NCBI RefSeq assembly: GCF_007858285.1
Contig: NZ_VFIL01000007.1
Span: forward strand, 62,001 to 126,000
Reading direction: 5' to 3'
Origin: Pseudomonas brenneri
Lineage (GTDB): Bacteria; Pseudomonadota; Gammaproteobacteria; Pseudomonadales; Pseudomonadaceae
DNA: 64,000 bases
Shown here: positions 17,992 to 25,812 of the stretch, one piece after another
Position numbering within the stretch: position 1 is the stretch's first letter
How the letters are laid out: the number at the start of each line of letters is the position of its first letter
Notes under the pieces: generated by a model
Told to the model about the DNA's origin: nothing
What the model saw: only the letters and a program-made list of their open reading frames with translations
Database searches by the model: none
Made by a program: the position numbers and the translations under genes

Positions 17992-19112
17992 TAAATAATC
18001 GTGAACGTCGCCGAGGCATTGGCCGGCCCCGGCGTGACCGTGTTCGCGGTTTGCAGGTAACGCGCACGCAGGGGGATCGAATAGCTGCCCTCGCTGGTGC
18101 GCAAGGTGAGGCCGCTGGCTCGGTTGGTTGCCAACGGCACAGCCGTACCGTTGCTTGTGGCCACCTGCACACCGACACCGGTAGCGGCAGGTGCCTTCCC
18201 CGTCCCGCTAGGGTCAAGGGCAAGCACACCATTGGCTGCGTTGATCGCCACACGGGCCGGGTCGATACGGTACTGCAAGGAGTTGTTGACTCGGGTACCG
18301 CTACTGGTGCTGCTGCCAGACGGTGAGTTGCCACTTTGCGAGACCCAGTTCGGCCCGCTAGTCGTATAGATCCCGCTGAACGCCGGGCAGTTGTTCAAGG
18401 CAATGGCAAAGTCTGTCCAACCCGTGGCGCTGTTGACCCCGGTGAATTTGGCAGTCAGGTGCGAGCCCATGGGCACCGACACATCCGGCGTACTGCAGGT
18501 GCGCGAGACAATCTGGATGCTGCCGGAGATGCCCATCCTGAAACCCTGCATCCTGGCGTCGCCGAAGTTACCGAACAGGCTCACGATCGGTAACGTACTG
18601 CCCACCAGTACACCCGGCGTCACATCGCCCAGCTTGATCAGGATCAGCTCAAAGTTCGAGGGCCCGTCAAAGGGGACCAGGCACCTCCAGCCATTCGTAC
18701 ACGTGGTCCATGCTTTACCCGATTGCCTTGGCAGCGGGCCACCCGCGCTATTGAAGGCGACCCCCAGCCCCGGAATACTGGTTCTGTAGACTTTGTTGGC
18801 ATACGTCCCGCTGGACACACTGGCCAGGGCATAGCTGGATTCGACAGTCAGCTCGGTCCACTGCTGGTACGGGGCATAGAGGCACTCAAGCTTGGGCGCC
18901 TGGCCTGCCGCCATGCTGAATTTCTGGCGATACACTTCAGTACCCACCGGCACATCGCGCCCGACAGTGATCGCCGAAACCTGCAATGGCATGGAGCCTA
19001 CGGCCGGGCGAATACCGTCCATGTAGGTACAGGTGACCGCCATGGCCGTCCCGGCCACCGCCCACAATGCGCCGACGGCCAGGCCCGCCTTGATCAAAGC
19101 CCCGATGTTCAT
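17985..19112 (-). CDS. Fimbrial tip adhesin (two-domain)
   Basis: 375 residues with signal peptide (cleavage near AMA-VTC). The N-terminal half (to about 210) is a receptor-binding-type domain. The C-terminal half is a pilin domain starting CSTPDVSVPMG, with a second cysteine in ALNNCPAF and a donor-strand-like end SATFTIIYQ. Last gene of the fimbrial operon, with start overlapping the usher stop (ATGA). Size and position match FimH-type tips. The pilin domain closely resembles that of the orphan adhesin at 53143-54135. Confidence 0.88.
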   Translation of the reverse strand: MNIGALIKAGLAVGALWAVAGTAMAVTCTYMDGIRPAVGSMPLQVSAITVGRDVPVGTEVYRQKFSMAAGQAPKLECLYAPYQQWTELTVESSYALASVSSGTYANKVYRTSIPGLGVAFNSAGGPLPRQSGKAWTTCTNGWRCLVPFDGPSNFELILIKLGDVTPGVLVGSTLPIVSLFGNFGDARMQGFRMGISGSIQIVSRTCSTPDVSVPMGSHLTAKFTGVNSATGWTDFAIALNNCPAFSGIYTTSGPNWVSQSGNSPSGSSTSSGTRVNNSLQYRIDPARVAINAANGVLALDPSGTGKAPAATGVGVQVATSNGTAVPLATNRASGLTLRTSEGSYSIPLRARYLQTANTVTPGPANASATFTIIYQ

Positions 19113-21706
19113 AACTGTACCTTTTGAAGAGTGTTGGGCTGCACGCTGCCAGCCACGTGTTTACCGGCCGCACACACGGCGTCCAACTGCTGCAACTGCT
19201 GCCCTTCGCCGGGGCCGGCCGGGATCACCAGCGCGCATTGCTGATGGGTCTTGCTGCCCCAGTTGATCAGCAACTGGCGGGTTTCAGGCTTGATCCGGGC
19301 GTACAACTGACCGCCCTGCCCAACCATGCCCACCGACGTGCCTTCGGCATCGGTCACACCCGCACCGAAAGGCAAGCTGCTGCCGTCGTCGAGGCGCACA
19401 TTGAGCAACACCGCGCGGCCCTGGTTGGTGGTGTATTTGAGATGCACCACGGCGCCGGCACGCGGGGCCACCTGCTGGCTGGTTTCGTTGAGTTCGACAT
19501 CCAGCGAGCTGCCGATCGGGTCGATTGCCACTTCGTTCAACTCATAAGGGCGCAGGTACGGCACCACCGCGTTGCCGCTGCCGTCGAGCTTGAGCCCTGG
19601 ATAACCGGACACCTTGGCGCCTTCGGCACCCGGCGCACTGACCACCGCCATGGTTTCACCGCGATACGGTGTCAGGGTCACACCCTCGGCATGGGCCACC
19701 ACCGTACCGCTAGCGCCCACCGAGGCGCTGGTATAGCCATCGCCACGGCCCAGGGCCGCGCTGAGCATGGCCCGAGCGCCGGTGTACTGGCCATTAAGGG
19801 CCACGCTCTTGCTGTTGTTGGCACCGTCATGACCGATGGTCGCACCGTAGCCATACTGGCGGTCATCGCCAGCGGTGCCGCTGATACCGGCCTGCTCGCT
19901 GTAATTGCCTTCGGTGTCACGCCCCACCTGCGCAGTTATTTGCGGGGTATGGCCAGACGCACCAAACTCCAGGGGCATGCTCATGGTCAGCAAGAAGCTG
20001 TTTTGCATATCGCCCAGGCCCATACGGCTGCGGTTGGCGTTCACACTGAAGCTGATGCGATTGAACTGCTTGCTGTAGCTGAACTGATACTGCAAGTCAC
20101 TGCCCGGCAGGTTCCAATAGTTCTGCGCAAAGCCACTGATTGCCACTTGTCCCCAGTCGCCCAGGCTCTGATCGGCGGTGACTGAAAAGCGGCTGCGTGG
20201 GCGCCCGAACATGCTGGTGTCCCAGCCACTTTTCTCGGCATCGAGCAGTTGCACAGCATTGCTGAAATCCAGGTATTCGCTGGTGGAAAAACGATAGGCC
20301 GCAAGTGAGAAGTTACTGCCAGTACTCAGCACGTTTTTGCTGTAGGACACCCGCATGCTCTGCCCTTTCGCAGCACCGCCAGCCAGGTCGGTCTGGGCAT
20401 GGGTCACGTCCACGGCCATGGCGCCGATAGGCGTGCCGAAGGCCAGGCCGGTCAGCGCGGCCGTGTAGTCATCACTCGACTGCATACCGGCAAACCCGGT
20501 GAAGGTATTGTTCAGGCCATATTGCACAGTGCCCTGCAACAGGCGCACCTGCTTGTCGACATAGTTGTTGCGGGTTTCACCGGCGGTCAGACTGAAACGT
20601 GAGGTGCCCGGGCGCAGCAATTGGCTGACCGAGGCATACGGCACGATGAAGTTCTGTTCAGTACCGTCGGCCTCGGCCACGCTGACATTGAGGTCGCCGC
20701 CGTAGCCGGTGGAGTACAGGTCATCGATCACAAAGGCGCCGGGGGCCACGGTGGTTTCCAGCAGGATATTGCCGGCCTGGCGAATGGTCACCCGCGCGTT
20801 GGTGCGGGCAATGCCACGGATCACCGGGGCATAGCCGCGCATGGAGTCGGGCAACATGCGGTCGTCACTGGCCAGTTGCACACCACGGTACGACAAGGTG
20901 TCGAAGATTTCACCGGTGGTATTGGACTCGCCCACCGTCAACTGGCTTTTCAGCGCAGTGATATCGCGTTGGGCGTAAGTGTCCAGGGCCTGGTAATCAG
21001 TGCCCAGGCGCGACTGCCAATTGACCGAGGCATTGTGGCGCAGGCGCCAGTCACCCAGATTAAGACCCGCGTGCAGACCCAGAAACGCGGAATCGGAATT
21101 GCCGCTGCGGGTGTGGTTACGGTTGCCGCTGAAGTTGTAGCTGAGCATACCGGCGGTGACGCCACGGTCCCACAACTCGGGGCTGACATAGCCGCGCGCA
21201 TTACGCTTGAGCGCCATTTGCGGAATGCTCAGGTCGAGGGCCTGGTTATCCGGTGAAAAGTTTGCGGTGGCGCCCTGGATCAACATGCCAACAGCAGCGC
21301 AGCCCTGGTTGTCGAGAGCCAGGCTGGCTTCGGGCGACAGGCTGGACATCTCCACGCCCTGGCGCTCAAGCAAGCCACGAGTCATGCACACCACCGGCTT
21401 GCTGCCGTCGGCCTGGGCCTCGATGCGGATGTCCTGGCGGCTGTTCAACTGGCCGTTGAGCACCACGTCTGCACGGTATTGCCCCGGCATCACCGGGTTG
21501 CCGGCCTGGTAGGCACCAAGGTCGAGATTGCGCGAGTCCTCAGGCAGGAACGCGTCATTGAATTGCACCTCTTGCGCCAGTGCGTCCTGCACGGCTATTA
21601 CGCCCGGGGCAACGGCCAATACCTTGAGGATCAAGGCCGTGAGCGGATTCAAGGCGAAGCGAGGCCGCGCCCGCAGAAAAAGCCTGCTGCTGAAAGAGGT
21701 CGACAT
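19109..21706 (-). CDS. Fimbrial outer-membrane usher
   Basis: 865 residues, full length for FimD/PapC ushers. Cleavable signal (to ALAQ), N-terminal chaperone-binding domain (VQFNDAFLPEDSRNLDL), 24-strand barrel, plug, and C-terminal domains ending with cysteines. Features such as PVIRGIARTNARVTIRQAG and GAFVIDDLYSTGYGGDL are typical. It translocates and assembles pilin-chaperone complexes. It is the only intact usher gene in this window. Confidence 0.95.
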   Translation of the reverse strand: MSTSFSSRLFLRARPRFALNPLTALILKVLAVAPGVIAVQDALAQEVQFNDAFLPEDSRNLDLGAYQAGNPVMPGQYRADVVLNGQLNSRQDIRIEAQADGSKPVVCMTRGLLERQGVEMSSLSPEASLALDNQGCAAVGMLIQGATANFSPDNQALDLSIPQMALKRNARGYVSPELWDRGVTAGMLSYNFSGNRNHTRSGNSDSAFLGLHAGLNLGDWRLRHNASVNWQSRLGTDYQALDTYAQRDITALKSQLTVGESNTTGEIFDTLSYRGVQLASDDRMLPDSMRGYAPVIRGIARTNARVTIRQAGNILLETTVAPGAFVIDDLYSTGYGGDLNVSVAEADGTEQNFIVPYASVSQLLRPGTSRFSLTAGETRNNYVDKQVRLLQGTVQYGLNNTFTGFAGMQSSDDYTAALTGLAFGTPIGAMAVDVTHAQTDLAGGAAKGQSMRVSYSKNVLSTGSNFSLAAYRFSTSEYLDFSNAVQLLDAEKSGWDTSMFGRPRSRFSVTADQSLGDWGQVAISGFAQNYWNLPGSDLQYQFSYSKQFNRISFSVNANRSRMGLGDMQNSFLLTMSMPLEFGASGHTPQITAQVGRDTEGNYSEQAGISGTAGDDRQYGYGATIGHDGANNSKSVALNGQYTGARAMLSAALGRGDGYTSASVGASGTVVAHAEGVTLTPYRGETMAVVSAPGAEGAKVSGYPGLKLDGSGNAVVPYLRPYELNEVAIDPIGSSLDVELNETSQQVAPRAGAVVHLKYTTNQGRAVLLNVRLDDGSSLPFGAGVTDAEGTSVGMVGQGGQLYARIKPETRQLLINWGSKTHQQCALVIPAGPGEGQQLQQLDAVCAAGKHVAGSVQPNTLQKVQL

Positions 21707-21739
21707 AAATGACTCGCGAGTAAAAACGTCAGGGATTGA

Positions 21740-22486
21740 TCAGCGCTGGAGTGGCTTCCGAGTCGGGACCAGTGCGCCGTAATCATTGATGGCGTTGAAC
21801 TCCACCTGGGCATCGCCAGCCGGTCGCGCCTTGAGCGCGGGCAGTTCGAACTGCCGGGTTTCACCCGGAGCGATCATGCCGTCTTCACTGCGCTCACGCT
21901 GGGCGCCGGCCACCAGTTCCAGTTCAACCAGCGAGACGTAGAACGCCGTCGGATTGAACGCCTGCAAGGCCAGGCCTTGCCCGTCACGCGCCGGCACCAA
22001 TTGCCACTGCACCTGCTCAATCGCCTCAGTGGCAGTACCCGGCAAATCGCTCGGGCGGTAGAACAATTTGATCCGCGAACGAAACGCCATTTGCAGGGTA
22101 TTGAGGTCCGTACCGGCTTCGGGCTTGGGCGGAATTTCCAGTACGTTGAGCCAGAACACCGACTCTTTGTCCTGGGCCAAGGGAGCCCCCGTGAACATCA
22201 GCCGCAGGCTTTGGCCCTTGGTCGGATCAATACGCGCCACGGGTGGCGAAAGCAGGAACGGCGCCTTGGAGCTGGTCGGGGTCGACTTGACGTCGCCGGT
22301 GTCGATCCACGACTGGGTCAGCGCTGGCTGCGTGCCGTTGTTATTGAGTTTTACGGTGATTTCTTTCTGGCCCGCCGGGTAGATCAGGCGGGTTCCGGTA
22401 ATCACTACCCCAGCCAAGGCCTGGGAACACATCAGTGTCGCCATCCCCGTGAGGAGCAGTTGCTTGAATAGAAACTTGCAAGACAT
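21740..22486 (-). CDS. Periplasmic fimbrial chaperone (PapD family)
   Basis: About 248 residues from ATG 22486; an ATG at 22507 is an in-frame alternative whose ribosome site would lie inside a hairpin. Signal peptide to QALAG, then GVVITGTRLIYPAGQ with the conserved Arg, the motif VFWLNVLEIPP, and FRSRIKLFYRPSDLP with the conserved Lys that anchors subunit C-termini. It folds pilins and delivers them to the usher. Confidence 0.93.
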   Translation of the reverse strand: MSCKFLFKQLLLTGMATLMCSQALAGVVITGTRLIYPAGQKEITVKLNNNGTQPALTQSWIDTGDVKSTPTSSKAPFLLSPPVARIDPTKGQSLRLMFTGAPLAQDKESVFWLNVLEIPPKPEAGTDLNTLQMAFRSRIKLFYRPSDLPGTATEAIEQVQWQLVPARDGQGLALQAFNPTAFYVSLVELELVAGAQRERSEDGMIAPGETRQFELPALKARPAGDAQVEFNAINDYGALVPTRKPLQR

Positions 22487-22511
22487 AAAGCAATCCCGTT
22501 GCCGCATGGAA

Positions 22512-22542
22512 ACACGCCCCTTCAATAAACAGCGGGGCGTGT
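22512..22542 (-). terminator. Hairpin between pilin and chaperone (attenuator)
   Basis: Perfect 9-bp stem (ACACGCCCC / GGGGCGTGT) with a 13-base loop, 16 bases past the pilin stop, followed by only a short T-run on the minus strand. A leaky terminator or mRNA-stabilising hairpin here would give excess major pilin over chaperone and usher. Confidence 0.7.
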
Positions 22543-22558
22543 GTCCATGGCCTGCGAC

Positions 22559-23101
22559 TTACTGATAGTTGATGGAGTAAGTCACGGAGCTGACAACGGT
22601 GCCCGGAGTAGTAGCAGCCTGGGCGAAGTACTGAACTGCGTATGGCAGGATGGCGGAGGTGTTTGCAACGTCGACACGGCTGGTCGAAGTGACCTGCGCG
22701 GTGTTGCCGGCCTTGATCGCCTGGCCATTGGTTGCGTCAACCAGTTGCAGTTGAACTTTGGTGGCAGAACCACTCACGTTCTTCAGGTTGCCGCTGGCTG
22801 GGTCAACGCTACCGCCCGACTCGAAGAAGGCAGCAGCGGTCTTGATCGCAGCAGAGCAATCGCTCAGCTCGATGTTGAAACCGGTCTGGCCGGCCACTTG
22901 GCCTGCGGTAGTCAGGGAAGCGGTGGAGATGGTTGGCAGCGTGACGGTAGTCCCATTCGCACCGGATGCACCGTTCACTGCAACTTTGCAGGTTTCGGCT
23001 TTAAGTTCGCCGTTGAAATCGATTTTGCCGTCCGAAGCCAGAGCAGCAGAAGACACCGTGGCAGCGACCAGTACAGCGAGGGCGCGGGCTTTGTAATTCA
23101 T
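22559..23101 (-). CDS. Type 1-like major fimbrial subunit
   Basis: 180 residues; the ribosome site CGGAG precedes the ATG. Signal peptide to SAALA, then DGKIDFNGELKAETCKV, which is typical of major pilins. The disulphide partner is in IELSDCSAA. The C-terminus TYSINYQ has the alternating hydrophobic beta strand with penultimate Tyr. First gene of the operon pilin-chaperone-usher-adhesin. Confidence 0.94.
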   Translation of the reverse strand: MNYKARALAVLVAATVSSAALASDGKIDFNGELKAETCKVAVNGASGANGTTVTLPTISTASLTTAGQVAGQTGFNIELSDCSAAIKTAAAFFESGGSVDPASGNLKNVSGSATKVQLQLVDATNGQAIKAGNTAQVTSTSRVDVANTSAILPYAVQYFAQAATTPGTVVSSVTYSINYQ

Positions 23102-23212
23102 GAGTAACTCCGAGAGAGCGATGTTCTACAGTAAGTTTTAAAGCTTCCGCTTGCCGGAGAGCTTCTGTGTTGTTGCGGGATGAAGTTTAGGGAGGACGCA
23201 TCAAACTCAATA

Positions 23213-23226
23213 TAGGAGTGCTCTGA
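23213..23226 (-). promoter_or_regulatory. RcsB-box-like 14-mer upstream of pilin gene (proximal)
   Basis: Reads TCAGAGCACTCCTA on minus, about 112 bases before the pilin start. It shares GA-N-CACTCCTA with 23325-23338 and 29985-29998. The layout TNRGA-N4-TCCTA resembles the enterobacterial RcsB/RcsAB box. The 353-base region 23102-23454 otherwise shows only AT-rich promoter DNA. Confidence 0.5.
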
Positions 23227-23324
23227 AAAACAATTTAACGCCTAAACTTTTCAGCACTTACATGCCCCGCAAAACTTACTGTTTCGCCTTAACTCCTTTT
23301 TAAAAATCATCGACACTGCGTCAA

Positions 23325-23338
23325 TAGGATCACTCCTA
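23325..23338 (+). promoter_or_regulatory. RcsB-box-like 14-mer upstream of pilin gene (distal)
   Basis: TAGGATCACTCCTA, an inverted repeat of five bases with a four-base spacer, about 225 bases before the pilin start. A half-site (GTCACTCCAATAG) follows at about 23346. Candidate site for the RcsB-like regulators encoded upstream. Confidence 0.5.
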
Positions 23339-23454
23339 AAAAGCAGTCACTCCAATAGTTCTTAAACCCAGCTTATTGGGCAAATACCGAAATAGAATGT
23401 TGGCGCTGCGGCCCGGCAAGTAAAACGCGGTGAGCCCATCGCAATCACAGCCGC

Positions 23455-25812
23455 TCAGCCGCTCACCTGCGCCCCGCAGACAAGCCCACCCCGGTGCTCC
23501 AGCAAGCTACGAGCATGGTCCGCAATCGCTTCTGCCGGCCAGCTCACTTCGTCCTGCAACAACGCTTGGATATGCTGCACCGTGGCCGCAAAGTCTGCCC
23601 AGCCAATCACCAACGCTGCCATGTGCAGCTTCTGTATCGCGTCCAACGCCGAACTGCGATCACGCAGGGCAAGCCGCTCAATCAGGCGGTTGAGTTCCTT
23701 GTGCAGTTCCTCCGGCGCCGCGGCAGGTTCCGGACGCGGCTCAATCGGGGGAGCCTGGGGAACTTCGCACCATAGTTCAATCATCTGTTGCAACTTGGCC
23801 TGTTCGATCGGTTTAGTCAGCACGCCATCTATACCCGCGTCGAAACAACGCTGAAGGTATTCGTTACCGGCAGATGGCGAGAGGGCAATGATTGGACAAT
23901 AGGAGCGCTCCTGCTCACGCTCCAACTCACGCAATGCGCCGGCCATGCGTTGCGCGTCACCCTCTGGCGAGTCACAGTCGATCAGCACCATGTCGACCCT
24001 GCGGGCACTGAACAGCGCCCTCCCCTGGGCTGCATCCGCCGCCAGCAGCGCCCCGTGACCAAGGCTGCCGAGCTGTGCCTGCAACCCTTGCCGGCGGGGC
24101 AGCGAATCGTCGAGCACCAGCACCTGCAAACCGTGACTGATCTCAACTATCGGAGCCGGCTCGGTTGCCGGCAGTTCATGGCAAGCGGCGCGCTCAACAG
24201 GCAGCCTCACTTCGACCTGGGTACCGACGCCTTGCAGGCTACTGAGGAGCAGCTCACCATGCATCAGCCGCACCAGCCGCCGACAGATCACCAGGCCCAA
24301 CCCGGTACCGCCCGTGCGCCGGTAGGATTGCTTGGCCTGGGCGTAAGGCCGGAACAACGAGGACTGCGCCTGCTCGGACAAGCCGATACCCGTGTCGATG
24401 ACCCGAATCACCAGCTGTCGAACCTCAACCGCAGGCTTTTCCAGCAGTTGCAGTTGCACCTCGACCCGGCCGATATCGGTGAACTTGACGGCATTGGACA
24501 CCAGGTTGCGCAGCACCTGCGCCAGGCGCAGGTCATCCAGCAGCAAGGGATCGTCGGGGCGCTCGCCCGTCACCATCAGCTCAAGACCTTTGTCCTCGGC
24601 AGGCGCTCGATACTCGTCCACTATCCGCAGGACCAGTGCCCAGAGATCCACCGGCTCAAGATTGAGAGTCAGTTGCCCGGCCTCCATCTTGGAGATATCC
24701 AACACATCATCCACCAGCCGTAGCAAGGTGTTGGCCCCGCTATTGGCCAACCCGGTGAAGTGACGCTGCTGCTCGTCAAGCGGCGTGTGCTCCAACAACT
24801 CGACAGCAGCCAGCACCGCGTTCATCGGCGAGCGTACTTCATGGCTGATGACGGCCAGAAACATCGCTTTCTCCCGCTCACTGTGCATTGCCTGGCGCCG
24901 CTGCAGACGACTTTGCACGACCAGCGCGAGCAACAGCGCCACCACGGACAGCAATAGCCACAACTCACCTTGGTAATGTTCGGCAATGGCCTTGATGGTA
25001 GGAATATCCAGGTTCATATCGACGAACCAGGCGTCATAGATCGCCTTGCGCTCGTCGCTGGTGATAGACGCCAGCGCCTTCTGCAAAATGGACAGCAGGA
25101 TCAGGTCACTGTCACGTATCGCCATGCTCACGCCGGTATGTTGCTCGGGGACCACACCGGATATCTGCAACACCCCACGGTATTGGCGAGACAGGTAAGG
25201 AATCAGCAGCCATTCGGAAGCAATCGCCGCATCCGCACGGCCGTCCTTGACCATCGCCATCATGTCCACCGCATTCTGCGCCGAGATGATGGTGATACCG
25301 GGCGCCTTCTGCTGCAAGAACGCGAAATACCCTTCGCGCCCCAACATCACCAGGCGCTTGCCGGCGAGCTGCTCCAAGGCCACAAAAGGCTGATCGCCAA
25401 AACGGCTGATAAGAATGGTCGAGCTGGTGTTGTAAGGCGTGGTGTAGAGCAACCCGCGATCCTGCACGGGATCGTCATCCTGGCGCCGGGTGGGTAGGAT
25501 GTCGACTTCGCCACTGATCAGCATGTCTTTGCGGGCGCTGCGCGTGGTGGTGCTCACCGGTTCGAAACGCAGGCCCGTGCGCGAAGATATCAGCCCCAGG
25601 TATTTGGCCGACAACCCTCTGAGCTGGCCATCGCTGATGTATTCAAAGGGCAGCAGGTTGTCGAACACCCCGACACGCAGCACCGGGTTGGCCGCAATCC
25701 AGTCAAGCTCCTGCTGCGTCAATTGCATCGGCACTGGGCTGGCCTGCGCTGCCATACCCAGGTTACCCAGCAGGAGCCCTATCAGCAGCAAGCGTGCCAG
25801 TACGGCGCTCAT
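23455..25812 (-). CDS. BvgS/RocS-like hybrid sensor kinase with altered Hpt domain
   Basis: 785 residues from ATG 25812, whose ATGA overlaps the stop of the paralogous kinase upstream. Signal peptide, periplasmic SBP_bac_3 sensor (about 30-255), membrane helix (about 280-297), HisKA with His324 in ISHEVRSPMN, HATPase (DTGIGLS, GGTGLGL), receiver with Asp in LIDCDSPEGD, then Hpt. In the Hpt the phospho-accepting His of the paralogue (His726) is Gln727 (AIQKLHMAA), so the last relay step looks lost. It may act through the partner kinase or mainly as a phosphatase or competitor. Confidence 0.88.
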   Translation of the reverse strand: MSAVLARLLLIGLLLGNLGMAAQASPVPMQLTQQELDWIAANPVLRVGVFDNLLPFEYISDGQLRGLSAKYLGLISSRTGLRFEPVSTTTRSARKDMLISGEVDILPTRRQDDDPVQDRGLLYTTPYNTSSTILISRFGDQPFVALEQLAGKRLVMLGREGYFAFLQQKAPGITIISAQNAVDMMAMVKDGRADAAIASEWLLIPYLSRQYRGVLQISGVVPEQHTGVSMAIRDSDLILLSILQKALASITSDERKAIYDAWFVDMNLDIPTIKAIAEHYQGELWLLLSVVALLLALVVQSRLQRRQAMHSEREKAMFLAVISHEVRSPMNAVLAAVELLEHTPLDEQQRHFTGLANSGANTLLRLVDDVLDISKMEAGQLTLNLEPVDLWALVLRIVDEYRAPAEDKGLELMVTGERPDDPLLLDDLRLAQVLRNLVSNAVKFTDIGRVEVQLQLLEKPAVEVRQLVIRVIDTGIGLSEQAQSSLFRPYAQAKQSYRRTGGTGLGLVICRRLVRLMHGELLLSSLQGVGTQVEVRLPVERAACHELPATEPAPIVEISHGLQVLVLDDSLPRRQGLQAQLGSLGHGALLAADAAQGRALFSARRVDMVLIDCDSPEGDAQRMAGALRELEREQERSYCPIIALSPSAGNEYLQRCFDAGIDGVLTKPIEQAKLQQMIELWCEVPQAPPIEPRPEPAAAPEELHKELNRLIERLALRDRSSALDAIQKLHMAALVIGWADFAATVQHIQALLQDEVSWPAEAIADHARSLLEHRGGLVCGAQVSG

